DNA from: an uncultured Steroidobacter sp.
GTDB lineage: Bacteria; Pseudomonadota; Gammaproteobacteria; Steroidobacterales; Steroidobacteraceae
Direction of reading: 5' to 3'
NCBI RefSeq assembly: GCF_937958065.1
Contig: NZ_CALFXI010000042.1
Location: 1-64,000, forward strand
Length of the DNA stretch: 64,000 nucleotides
This document shows, in pieces, positions 24,724 to 33,368 of this stretch. Numbering within the stretch: the first letter of the stretch is position 1; each line of letters begins with the position of its first letter. Under the pieces are notes generated by a model. It was not told the origin of the DNA. It saw nothing but the letters and a program-made list of their open reading frames with translations, and did no database searches. The position numbers were made by a program, and so were the translations under genes.

Positions 24724-25989
24724 TCACAGGAGTACGAATGCTGCCGCTGCGAGAAGCGTGGGAACGGCGGCTCCCAACAGCAGCCCGCCGGCGCCGATGG
24801 TTTCATCCGCGAAGCCGCGTTTGAGCAGCGTGACCCCGGCCGGATTCGGCGCGTTTGCTATCACCGTGAGGCCACCGCCAGCGACGGCGCCGGCCACGAG
24901 CATGTATTTCGCTTCGTCGCTGATGCCGGTGATCAGCGAACCCAGGTAGGTCAGAGCGGCGTTGTCGGTGATTGCCGTGAGGCCGAGCGCGCCGAGGAAC
25001 AGAGCCAGCGGCTCCAGTGCCGATACGATGGGCTGCAGCCACCAGCGCTGCATGCTTCCCAGCAACACCAGGCCAGCGAGGAAGAAGCCGACCAGCAACG
25101 CTTCCTTGATGATCAGCGGGCTCTGATAGCGGTCGTAGGCCTGCGTGAAGCCGAGGAACATCAGGAACAAGCCGACGAAAATGATCGGGTGATGCGCGAA
25201 CACGACGACCCCGGCGAGGAAGATGGCGTGGACCATCACCACCGTGAGCGGAATGGTGGGGCGATCGACGGGAGCGTCGGTCTGCATGCGGATCAATTCG
25301 TGCCGTAGCGCGAAGGTGGCGAGCGTCGCGTTGATGAGCACGACCACCGCGGCTTTCCATCCGAAATGCGTCAGCATGTAGGTGCTGTCCCAGTTCCACG
25401 TGCTGGCCACCATCAGGACCGGCGGCGCCGCGTACGATGTGAGTGTGCCGCCGATCGATACGTTGACGAACAGGGCGCCGAGTGCGAGGTACTTCAGCGT
25501 TTCGGGCACGTGCCGCTGGAACACCTGCGGCGCCAGCATCAGTGCGGCGATCGTCATCGCGGCCGGCTCCGTGATCAGCGAGCCGAACAGAGGAACGACG
25601 GAAAGACTCAGCCAGGTGAGCATGACCGAGGTGGGCGCCGGCAGCAGGTGGGCCATCCGACGCAGCGACGCTTCGACGGCGTACAGGATCGGGCGCGAGG
25701 CCGCGATCACCATGACGACGAATACGAAGAGCGGCTCGGTGTAGTTGCGTGACTCGGCGTACTCCGTCGCGCTGGTGCCGCCGGAGAGCACCGCCATGAA
25801 CCCGATCAGGACGATGGCCCAGAAGCCGAAGACGACTTCGACCTCTCCCAGCAAATGGAACAGGCCCGCATGTCGGGGCGCGCGCGCCGCCAGGCGCTCG
25901 AACTGTTTGGCGGAGAAGGTGTGAAGCAGCGCCAGGGCGAACAGGGCCAGGGCAATCTTCTGCAACAGAGGATCGGATTCTACTGTCAT
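24724..25989 (-). CDS. Putative Na+/H+ antiporter family membrane protein
   Basis: A 421-residue polytopic inner-membrane protein with about 11-12 hydrophobic segments. The sequence fits the putative Na+/H+ antiporter family (distantly NhaD/ArsB-like): SLITEPAAMTIAALMLAP, VSIGGTLTSYAAPPVLMVA, GLTAITDNAALTYLGS and VAGGGLTVIANAPNPAGVTLL, the last two with conserved polar residues inside membrane helices. The open frame begins at 26067, but ATG 25989 starts the first membrane segment cleanly. tatC follows ten bases downstream, so the two are likely one transcript. Ion specificity is inferred from family only. Confidence 0.8.
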   Translation of the reverse strand: MTVESDPLLQKIALALFALALLHTFSAKQFERLAARAPRHAGLFHLLGEVEVVFGFWAIVLIGFMAVLSGGTSATEYAESRNYTEPLFVFVVMVIAASRPILYAVEASLRRMAHLLPAPTSVMLTWLSLSVVPLFGSLITEPAAMTIAALMLAPQVFQRHVPETLKYLALGALFVNVSIGGTLTSYAAPPVLMVASTWNWDSTYMLTHFGWKAAVVVLINATLATFALRHELIRMQTDAPVDRPTIPLTVVMVHAIFLAGVVVFAHHPIIFVGLFLMFLGFTQAYDRYQSPLIIKEALLVGFFLAGLVLLGSMQRWWLQPIVSALEPLALFLGALGLTAITDNAALTYLGSLITGISDEAKYMLVAGAVAGGGLTVIANAPNPAGVTLLKRGFADETIGAGGLLLGAAVPTLLAAAAFVLL

Positions 25990-26185
25990 GGGGCACGGTC
26001 GAGCTGCGCGGCGGCCCGACCAGCGCACAAACCTGTCGACGATCATTCGACGACACCCGCCGCGCACTATACCCGAAATCCGGCAAACACTTGGGCTTTC
26101 GCGGGCAGGCTAGGGGGTTTCACCGGTGGTGCCGCCAGCTGCATCGGCTGACACTGCGCGAGGTCGATGGTCAAGGGTGCTGCTC

Positions 26186-26638
26186 ATGTACCGGCGAATT
26201 CTGGTGCCGATCGACGGCAGCAACACCGCGCTGCTGGGACTGACCGAGGCGTTGCAGCTCGCCCGGGTGTTCCAGTCCACGATCCGGTTGCTGCACGTGG
26301 CCAGCGAGCTGAGCATCGATCCAGCCCTCACTCCGTCGGTGTACTACGAGCTCGCGGCCGAGGGCACTGAGGCAAGTGGCGAGGACGCGCTGGCGAATGC
26401 ACGGGCGCTCGCGAAGGAGCGGGGCGTGGACGTTGAAGTCGAGCTCGTCGAGACCGCAGGCGCCAGGGCCGCCGACAGCATCGTTGCGGCGGCTCGGAAC
26501 TGGCCGGCGGATCTCATCGTGATGGGAACCCATGGTCGTCGCGGCGTGCGGCGGCTGGCTTTGGGCAGCGATGCGGAGCTGGTGTTGCGATCCGCACCGG
26601 TGCCGGTGTTGATGGTGCGAGAAGGTGCCGCGAGCTGA
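26186..26638 (+). CDS. Universal stress protein (UspA family)
   Basis: A 150-residue single-Usp-domain cytoplasmic protein. It begins YRRILVPIDGSNTALLGLTEAL and ends with the ATP-binding GTHGRRGVRRLALGSDAELVLRSAPVPVLMV motif (G-2x-G-9x-G-S type). The ATG at 26186 is preceded by AAGGG. A CBS-domain gene follows 35 bases downstream, and a PRPP-synthetase-like gene converges on that. This combination is often seen in stress or low-oxygen regulons. Confidence 0.92.
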   Translation: MYRRILVPIDGSNTALLGLTEALQLARVFQSTIRLLHVASELSIDPALTPSVYYELAAEGTEASGEDALANARALAKERGVDVEVELVETAGARAADSIVAAARNWPADLIVMGTHGRRGVRRLALGSDAELVLRSAPVPVLMVREGAAS

Positions 26639-26673
26639 GGGGCGCGTCGGAGCGAACCATTCTGGGGAGTGTC

Positions 26674-27126
26674 ATGAAAGTTGGTGAAGTTTGTCGACAC
26701 GGTGCCGTTGCGATTGCCAACACGGCAGGCATTACCGAGGCCGCGCAGGTGATGCGAGAGCATCATGTCGGCTTCCTGATCGTGCATCAGCTGGGCGACG
26801 ATCTGCGCCGCCCGATCGGAGTCCTGACCGATCGCGACCTGGTCATCGAAGTCATGGCGAAGCGGGTCGATCCCGAAGCCCTGAAGGTGGATGACCTCAT
26901 GACCCGGCAACCGCTGCTCGCGAAGGAGGGCGAGGACCTGGGCGAAGTGTTGCAAGCCATGCGCCTGGCGGGAGTGCGTCGCGTGCCCGTGGTCGATGCT
27001 CGTGGGGCGTTGGCGGGTGTCATTGCCATCGACGATGCGTTCGACATCATCACGACGTTCATGTCCGACATCACCGGCCTGATCAAACACGAGCAACGAG
27101 TGGAGCGGCGTGCGCGGCTCGGGTGA
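26674..27126 (+). CDS. CBS-domain pair protein
   Basis: A 150-residue protein made of two CBS domains, which together bind adenine nucleotides. The first runs about residues 1-65 (VGEVCRHGAVAIANTAGITEAAQVMREHHVGFLIV), the second about 70-130 (VDDLMTRQPLLAKEGEDLGEVLQAMRLAGVRRVPVVD). GVLTDRDLVIEV and GVIAIDDAFDII are the usual ends of each. GGGGAG lies six bases before the ATG. It is probably co-transcribed with uspA and may sense energy state; its partner is unknown. Confidence 0.92.
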   Translation: MKVGEVCRHGAVAIANTAGITEAAQVMREHHVGFLIVHQLGDDLRRPIGVLTDRDLVIEVMAKRVDPEALKVDDLMTRQPLLAKEGEDLGEVLQAMRLAGVRRVPVVDARGALAGVIAIDDAFDIITTFMSDITGLIKHEQRVERRARLG

Positions 27127-27132
27127 GATCGG

Positions 27133-28101
27133 CTATCGATCCCGCCGATCTGGATCGCCAGCTCTGGCCAGGTCTTGAATCGTCTTCGCCAGCAGAGGCG
27201 CAATGGAACAGACGCGCAGCCCGGAGCCGAGCCACTGCTCGAACTCGGGACGCAGCGGGACGGAGTCCGTCACGAGAACGTCATCGGCTGCATGGGATTC
27301 GAATACCTGGCTGGCTGCCGGCACGAACGCAGCGTGTGCTGCTGCGACTAGTACCGTCGCCGCGCCAGCCTGGCGCGATGCCTGACAAGCACGCATAACC
27401 GTGGCTCCGCTCGCGATCATGTCGTCGTAGATGACGAGCGCTCGCCCCGCCACATCGCCGACCACGGTCGCGCCGGAGATGACCCCTTGGGCGCGGCGCT
27501 TTTCCATGAAGGCCAGATCGACTTCGCGCGACAGAGTGGCCGCCAGATGTTCCCGAAACCGCTGTGCACGCTTGATGCCGCCGATGTCCGGCGACATCAC
27601 GGTGACCGGTCGATCTGCGACCTCCCTGGCGATCTCGGCAGCGAACACGCCGGCTGCATCGAGCCGAAGGGCCTGACATCGAAACGAATTGTCGAATGCC
27701 GGCTCGTCGTGCAGCTCCAGGGCGACGACGCGATCGATGCCCATGGCTTCCATGAGCACGGCGACATATCGCGTCGTTACCGGATCGCGAGGCTGAGTCC
27801 GTCGGTCCTTGCGCGCGTATGCGAGATAGGGAGTGATCGCCGTGACACGCTCGGCACCGGCGTCCTTGAGCGCGCCGGCGAAGAACAATAGACGACACAG
27901 TTTGTCGTTGGCCGAGGCGTCGGGATCGCCACAGAGGTTCTGCACGACGTAGACGTCCTCGTTGCAGACGTCGACCAGCGGACGCATCTTGTGCTCGCCG
28001 CTTTCGAATTCACGCTCTTCGCTCGGCGCCAGCGTCTCTCCCAGCGCATTGACAACGCGAGCTGCGAGATCGGACGAGGCTTTGGGTGCGAATATCAGCA
28101 T
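27133..28101 (-). CDS. Ribose-phosphate pyrophosphokinase family protein (PRPP synthetase paralogue)
   Basis: Predicted to make PRPP from ribose 5-phosphate and ATP. The 322-residue protein has the PRPP-synthetase architecture: LAYARKDRRTQPRDPVTTRYVA (catalytic flexible loop region), VMSPDIGGIKRAQRF and the PRPP-binding ALVIYDDMIASGATVMRAC. The region that in housekeeping enzymes reads DLHAxQIQGFFxxPVDNL is ELHDEPAFDNSFRCQAL, so this is a diverged paralogue, not the canonical Prs. The ATG at 28101 begins MLIFAPKASS; the frame opens further back at 28167 without support. It converges on the UspA-CBS pair. Confidence 0.85.
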   Translation of the reverse strand: MLIFAPKASSDLAARVVNALGETLAPSEEREFESGEHKMRPLVDVCNEDVYVVQNLCGDPDASANDKLCRLLFFAGALKDAGAERVTAITPYLAYARKDRRTQPRDPVTTRYVAVLMEAMGIDRVVALELHDEPAFDNSFRCQALRLDAAGVFAAEIAREVADRPVTVMSPDIGGIKRAQRFREHLAATLSREVDLAFMEKRRAQGVISGATVVGDVAGRALVIYDDMIASGATVMRACQASRQAGAATVLVAAAHAAFVPAASQVFESHAADDVLVTDSVPLRPEFEQWLGSGLRVCSIAPLLAKTIQDLARAGDPDRRDR

Positions 28102-28275
28102 GGCACCAGTGTGAATTGCGGCTGGGGCAGGCAGCGGCGGCGAGATCGAGCAGCCGCTCCGGCGCACTACATAACACCCTGGATTTCACGCCTGTTCCCT
28201 GGCCCGAGCGCCGACAGTCTCGGCGTCCATTCATTACGGTGTGTGTAGGAGAATCGGGCGCCTCGCCGGCGCCGA

Positions 28276-28938
28276 TCACGCCCGCTGCTTACGTGCCGGA
28301 CTGGTGTGAAGCGCGGCGCTCGATTCGGTGGCGAAGCTGTTCAACAACGTGTCGACCAGCCCCAGGCCGTCGCGCTCCAGCGAAATGAGCTGCGGATTGA
28401 GCAGCCATTCACGAATCAGGCCGCTGATCGCGCAACGCAGGATCATCGAGCAAACCGATGGATCCAGCTCCGCGCGCAACTGCTTCAGGCGCTTGGCATG
28501 AGCGAACGCCTCTTTCATGCGCTCCTGAAATTGGGTGGCGCCGCGCTGCTCGCGGCTCAGAATCGGGCGGGTTTCCTCCGCAAGCTCGCAGTGCAGGTAC
28601 GAGATCTCCACCGCGTTACGCGTATGCGCGTTGTGGGTGAGCTCATCGAACACGGTGATATGAAACTGTCGCAGCGTCTGTAGCGGCCGATCGCTGTTGT
28701 TCGAAGCGATCTGATCGAGCTGGCTGATGAAGGGGCTTTCGACGCGCTCCATCACCGCCTCGAACACTTCGAGCTTGTTGGCGAAATGCCAGTACACCGC
28801 GCCGCGGGTGTGACCGGCCTGGGCGGCGATGTCGTCCAGGGTGGTGCGCGCCACGCCCTTTTTCAGGAAGCACAGCTCGGCCGCGTCCAGGATGGAGGAG
28901 CGGGTTGCCTCGGCGTCTTCTTTGGTTCTGCGAGCCAT
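28276..28938 (-). CDS. TetR family repressor of the RND pump (AcrR/TtgR-like)
   Basis: A 220-residue repressor. The N-terminus MARRTKEDAEATRSSILDAAELCF and the helix-turn-helix TTLDDIAAQAGHTRGAVYWHFANKLEVFEAVM are of the AcrR/TtgR/MtrR type. The large C-terminal domain would bind drugs or other pump substrates. The open frame reaches 29172, but that region contains the promoter and operator; ATG 28938 is the family start. It is divergent from the RND operon and sits next to a perfect palindrome, so repression of both directions is expected. Confidence 0.92.
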   Translation of the reverse strand: MARRTKEDAEATRSSILDAAELCFLKKGVARTTLDDIAAQAGHTRGAVYWHFANKLEVFEAVMERVESPFISQLDQIASNNSDRPLQTLRQFHITVFDELTHNAHTRNAVEISYLHCELAEETRPILSREQRGATQFQERMKEAFAHAKRLKQLRAELDPSVCSMILRCAISGLIREWLLNPQLISLERDGLGLVDTLLNSFATESSAALHTSPARKQRA

Positions 28939-28985
28939 GAAATGTGTCGGCCGTCTCGAGTCCGGAGCGCCATGGTAACGGTGGG

Positions 28986-29015
28986 TTGATATACATACAA
29001 TCGTGTATGTATAAT
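28986..29015 (+). promoter_or_regulatory. Sigma-70 type promoter of the RND efflux operon
   Basis: A TTGATA -35 hexamer at 28986-28991 and a perfect TATAAT -10 hexamer at 29010-29015 are separated by 18 bases. Transcription would begin near 29022, about 20 bases before the adaptor start codon. The repressor palindrome lies between and over both hexamers. Confidence 0.75.
28990..29013. promoter_or_regulatory. AcrR/TtgR-type operator palindrome
   Basis: TATACATACA, spacer ATCG, TGTATGTATA: perfect 10-bp arms in a 24-bp site. It resembles the AcrR and TtgR operators, which share TACATACA-type half sites. It covers the space between the -35 and -10 elements of the pump promoter and is about 50 bases from the repressor start. 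Confidence 0.85.
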
Positions 29016-29043
29016 TCCCCGATCTGGTAACCCCTGGTGATTT

Positions 29044-30225
29044 GTGCCCCGTCCATCGTCCTTCCCGGTGGCGCTTTTTGGCGTCCTCGTTTTCCCGATC
29101 GCGCTCGTCGGGTGTGCTGAAGATCCGCCGCCTGCACCGCCCGCGCCCGATGTCATCGTCGAGACCGTGCAACGGAGCGACTTGCCGCTGGCGTTCGAGT
29201 ATCCAGCGCGCGTGGCCGGTTCACGTGTCGTCGAAGTGAGAGCGCGCGTGAGCGGCGTGATCGTCGAACGGAAATATCGGGAAGGTCAGCCGGTCAAGGC
29301 GGGCGATCTCCTGTTCCGCATCGAGCCGGACAACTATCGCGCCGCTTACGAGCAGGCGAGCGCCGAAGTCCAGATGCAGCGTGCAGCGATAACGCAAGCC
29401 CGCAGCGACTACGAGCGAGCCAAGGCGCTGGTCGCCGAAGGCGCGGTCAGCAAGCGCGAATACGATCAGGCCGAGGCGGCATTCCTGCGCGCGCAAGGCG
29501 GGTTGGCCGCCGCCGAAGCCGCTCAGAAGATTGCACGGTTGAATCTGGATTACACCGAGGTGCGCTCGCCGGTGAGTGGTGTGGCGAGCAAAGAGGCAGT
29601 CACGGTGGGCAATCTGGTGAACGGCGCTGCGACCGCGGGCGGCGATCTGCTGACGACCGTGATTCAAGCCGACCCCGCCTACGTGGAATTCTCCATCGCC
29701 GAAGCCGAGCTGTTACGTCTGCGCGAGCTGTTGGAGGCGCAGAGCAAACAGGCGCAATACCCGGTGCGTGTCGTGCGCGGCTCGAATTGCGCAAGCACCG
29801 GCAAGCTCGATTTCGCCGATACCTTTGTGAATACGAGCACCGGCACGGTGCGGGCGCGGGCGGTGTTTCCGAATCAGAACGGCTGCCTGGTCTCCGGCCA
29901 GTATCTCGCGATCGAATTGAGCGGCGTGCAGATCGCCGATGCCCTGGCCGTGCCGAAAGCCTCGGTGTTGTTCGCTCAGACGGGGCCCATGGTCTGGGTC
30001 GTCGGTGACGACAACAAGGTCAGCCCGCGGCCCGTGAAGATCCAGGAGAGCTGGCGCGATCGCTGGATCGTCCGGGAAGGCGTCCAGCCGGGCGAACGAG
30101 TCATCGTGGAAGGTCTGCTGAAAGTGCGTCCCGGCGTCGAAGTCGTCGCACTGACCAGCGAGCAAGATGCCGCACGCAAGTCCGCCAAGGCGCAATCGGC
30201 GGGTGTAGCGGGCGAGGGCGGCTGA
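29044..30225 (+). CDS. RND efflux periplasmic adaptor (AcrA/MexA family lipoprotein)
   Basis: Membrane fusion protein of 393 residues linking pump and outer-membrane channel. It starts with a GTG and a lipoprotein signal (VFPIALVGC), then the barrel-sandwich half motif VRARVSGVIVERKYREGQPVKAGDLLFRIEP. A helical hairpin lies at about residues 100-170 (YERAKALVAEGAVSKREYDQAEAA), followed by the second lipoyl half LDYTEVRSPVSGVASKEAVTVGNLV and the beta-barrel domain. One base separates its stop from the permease start. It is controlled by the palindrome and the divergent TetR protein. Confidence 0.92.
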   Translation: MPRPSSFPVALFGVLVFPIALVGCAEDPPPAPPAPDVIVETVQRSDLPLAFEYPARVAGSRVVEVRARVSGVIVERKYREGQPVKAGDLLFRIEPDNYRAAYEQASAEVQMQRAAITQARSDYERAKALVAEGAVSKREYDQAEAAFLRAQGGLAAAEAAQKIARLNLDYTEVRSPVSGVASKEAVTVGNLVNGAATAGGDLLTTVIQADPAYVEFSIAEAELLRLRELLEAQSKQAQYPVRVVRGSNCASTGKLDFADTFVNTSTGTVRARAVFPNQNGCLVSGQYLAIELSGVQIADALAVPKASVLFAQTGPMVWVVGDDNKVSPRPVKIQESWRDRWIVREGVQPGERVIVEGLLKVRPGVEVVALTSEQDAARKSAKAQSAGVAGEGG

Positions 30226-30226
30226 A

Positions 30227-33200
30227 ATGTTCGCCGAGTTCTTCATTCGCCGGCCGATCTTCGCGACGGTGTTGTCGATCGTCATCGTGATCCTCGGGCT
30301 GGGCGCGATGGTCGGCCTGCCGGTGGCGCAGTATCCGGAAATCCTGCCGCCACAGATCACCGTGAACGCGACGTACTCCGGCGCTGCTGCCAATGTGGTG
30401 GCGGAGACGGTCGCTGCGCCGCTCGAGAATCAAGTCAACGGCGCGACCGGCCTGCTCTATATGAATTCATCGAGCAGTTCCGACGGGCGCATGACGTTGA
30501 CTGCCACGTTCAAGACGGGCACGGATCCCGACGACGCGCTGGTGGAAATAAACAATCGCATCGCCGCCGCCACGCCGATGCTGCCCGAAGAAGTGCGGCG
30601 TCTGGGTGTCACCGCGCGCAAGTCGATGTCGAGCATTCTCGGTCTGGTCGCGTTGCAATCGCCGGACGGCCGCTACGACGACGTGTTCCTGAACAACTAC
30701 GCGTTGCTGAATATCGTGGACGAGTTGAAGCGCGTGCCCGGCGTGGGCGACGCGATGTTGTTCGGCTTGCGCTACTACTCGATGCGCATCTGGATGGATC
30801 CGGACCGCATGCGCGCGCTCGGCATGACGCCCTCGGACATCATCCAGGCGTTGCGCGATCAAAACGCGCAGTTGCCCGCCGGCAGCATCGGCGCGCCGCC
30901 GCTGACCGAGCCGGTGAACTTCACGTATACGATGACGACCAAGGGCCGCTTGAACACGCCCGAGGAATTCGGCCAGGTCGTGCTGAGGCGTGACGCCGAC
31001 GGCGGCATCGTTCGCATCAAGGACGTCGCTCGCGTCGAGCTCGCCGGCCAGAACTACAACTTCACATCGCAGCTGAACGGCAAGGCGGCGGTGCCGGTCG
31101 CGGTGTTCCTGAGCCCTGGCGCCAACGCGCTCGAGGCGATGGACGCGGTCAAGCAGCGCGTCGAAGAGTTGAGCGCGGTGTTTCCCGATGGCATCGAATA
31201 CAGCATTCCGTACGACACGACCGAGTTCGTGCGCATTTCGATCAAGGAAGTGGTGAAGACGCTGTTCGAGGCGATGGTGCTGGTGTTCGCCGTGGTGTTC
31301 CTGTTCCTGGGCAACTGGCGCGCGACCTTGATCCCCAGCCTCGCCGTGCCGGTTTCCCTGGTCGGCGCGTTTGCCGGCATGGCGCTGCTTGGATTCTCGA
31401 TCAATACGCTGACGCTGTTCGGACTGGTGCTCGCCATCGGCATCGTGGTCGACGACGCCATCGTGGTGCTGGAGAACGTCGAGCGCATCATGCACGAGGA
31501 GCACTTGTCGCCGACGGACGCGACCGTCAAAGCCATGCAACAGGTGACCGGCCCGGTGATCGCGATCGTGCTGGTGCTGTGCGCGGTGTTCGTGCCGGTC
31601 GCTTTCGTCGGCGGCATGAGCGGCGTCATGTACCGGCAGTTCGCCATCACCATCGCGGTGTCCGTGGCGATTTCCGGGCTGGTGGCGTTGACCCTGACTC
31701 CGGCGCTGTGCGCGCTGCTGCTGCGTCCCGGAGATAAAGCGCAGTGGCGATGGCTGGAGCGCTTCAACGAGTGGTTCGCGAGACTCACCGGTCGATATAC
31801 GCAAGGCGTCGCCTATCTGCTGCGTCATACCGCGCTGACGGTTGGTTTGTTCGTCGCGATTGGAATCGCGGCGGCGCTATTGTTCCGATCCGTGCCGGCG
31901 TCGCTGTTGCCGAACGAGGACCAGGGTGTCGCGATCGCCGTGCTCAACCTTCCGGATGGCGCGTCATTGAGCCGGACCCAGGCTTCGGTCGATCAGTTGA
32001 CCCAGTACGAGACCCGGCACCCGGATGTCGATCGCGTGGTCAGCCTGGTCGGCTACGACATGCTCACCGGTGCGCTCAAGCCGAACGCCACCACGCAGTT
32101 CGTGCGGTTGAAGGATTGGAAGGAGCGTCCGCAGGAGCATCAAAGCTCCGAAGCGATCGCGGCCCAGGTGATGGGCGAGGGCGGTGCGCAGGTGCGCGAC
32201 GCGTTCGTACTCGGCATCAATCCGCCGCCGATTCCCGGACTGTCGACCACGGGCGGCTTCGAGCTGTACGTCGAAAGTCGCGTCGGGTCCGACTACCGCA
32301 AGATCGCCGAGGTCGTGGGCAATTTCATCGCCAGGGCGAACCAGGATCCTCAGCTCAAGGGCGTGACCACGATGTTCAGTGCCAATGCGCCCCAGATCTT
32401 CCTGAACATCGATCGCGACAAGGCGGCGCAACTGGGCGTGAGCCTGACGCAGCTGTTTCAGGCTACGCAGGCGACCTTCGGTTCGTTCTACGTCAACGAC
32501 TTCAATCGCGACGGCAGAACCTATCAGGTGCAGCTGCAGGCCGAAGGCTCGGCGCGTGACGAGATCGAAGACTTGCGCAACGTTTCGGTGCGCGCCGACA
32601 GCGGCGAGCTCGTGCCGTTGAACACCCTGGTGACCGTCGAGCAGGACATCGGTCCCGAACAGGTCGAGCGCTTCAACAGCTTTCCGGCCATCAAAGTGCT
32701 CGGCGACCCCGCGCCAGGCGTCGCGCCGGGCGAAGCGATTGCGGCCATCGAACGGATCGCGGCCGAAACCCTGCCGCAGGGCTATACCCTGGCCTGGATC
32801 GGTTCGGCCTATCAGCAGAAACAGGTCTCCGCGTCGTCGGCGATCACCATGGTGGGCGGACTGCTGTTCGTGTTCCTGATCCTGGCCGCTCAGTACGAGC
32901 GCTGGTCGCTGCCGATGGCGGTCATGCTGTGCATGCCATTCGCGCTGTTTGGCGCCGCGCTCGCGGTCCTGATGCGCGGCTTGACCAACGATCTGTACTT
33001 CCAGGTGGGCTTGATCACGCTGATCGGTTTGTCGGCGAAGAACGCGATTCTGATCGTCGAGTTCGCGGCAGAGAACGTTCGTGCCGGGATGCGAGTCACG
33101 GAGGCGGCGCTGCTCGCGGCCAGACAGCGTTTTCGTCCCATCGTCATGACTTCGCTGGCGTTCATTCTTGGCGTCGTGCCGCTCGCGATCAGCGCCGGTG

Positions 33201-33367
33201 CCGGCGCGAATGCTCGTCACTCGATCGGCACTGGCGTGATTGGCGGGCTGTTGATGGCGACCCTGGTGGCGACCTTCTTCATTCCTTCCTTCTTCCGCTG
33301 GGTGATGCGTCGCGAGGAGCGGCGCGAACGAACCGTGCCGGCGAACGCCTTGTCGCAGGAGAGCTGA
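30227..33367 (+). CDS. RND multidrug efflux permease (AcrB/MexB, HAE1 family)
   Basis: Inner-membrane proton-driven pump, 1046 residues, full family length. The N-terminus FFIRRPIFATVLSIVIVILG is typical of HAE1 permeases. The proton-relay Asp pair is in LVLAIGIVVDDAIVVLENVERIM (about residues 400-420). The pore-domain repeats and the second half of the membrane domain (LITLIGLSAKNAILIVEFAAE, with the relay lysine) are intact. It lies between adaptor and outer-membrane factor in one operon. Homology suggests broad drug or hydrophobe export; the real substrate is unknown. Confidence 0.95.
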   Translation: MFAEFFIRRPIFATVLSIVIVILGLGAMVGLPVAQYPEILPPQITVNATYSGAAANVVAETVAAPLENQVNGATGLLYMNSSSSSDGRMTLTATFKTGTDPDDALVEINNRIAAATPMLPEEVRRLGVTARKSMSSILGLVALQSPDGRYDDVFLNNYALLNIVDELKRVPGVGDAMLFGLRYYSMRIWMDPDRMRALGMTPSDIIQALRDQNAQLPAGSIGAPPLTEPVNFTYTMTTKGRLNTPEEFGQVVLRRDADGGIVRIKDVARVELAGQNYNFTSQLNGKAAVPVAVFLSPGANALEAMDAVKQRVEELSAVFPDGIEYSIPYDTTEFVRISIKEVVKTLFEAMVLVFAVVFLFLGNWRATLIPSLAVPVSLVGAFAGMALLGFSINTLTLFGLVLAIGIVVDDAIVVLENVERIMHEEHLSPTDATVKAMQQVTGPVIAIVLVLCAVFVPVAFVGGMSGVMYRQFAITIAVSVAISGLVALTLTPALCALLLRPGDKAQWRWLERFNEWFARLTGRYTQGVAYLLRHTALTVGLFVAIGIAAALLFRSVPASLLPNEDQGVAIAVLNLPDGASLSRTQASVDQLTQYETRHPDVDRVVSLVGYDMLTGALKPNATTQFVRLKDWKERPQEHQSSEAIAAQVMGEGGAQVRDAFVLGINPPPIPGLSTTGGFELYVESRVGSDYRKIAEVVGNFIARANQDPQLKGVTTMFSANAPQIFLNIDRDKAAQLGVSLTQLFQATQATFGSFYVNDFNRDGRTYQVQLQAEGSARDEIEDLRNVSVRADSGELVPLNTLVTVEQDIGPEQVERFNSFPAIKVLGDPAPGVAPGEAIAAIERIAAETLPQGYTLAWIGSAYQQKQVSASSAITMVGGLLFVFLILAAQYERWSLPMAVMLCMPFALFGAALAVLMRGLTNDLYFQVGLITLIGLSAKNAILIVEFAAENVRAGMRVTEAALLAARQRFRPIVMTSLAFILGVVPLAISAGAGANARHSIGTGVIGGLLMATLVATFFIPSFFRWVMRREERRERTVPANALSQES

Positions 33368-33368
33368 G

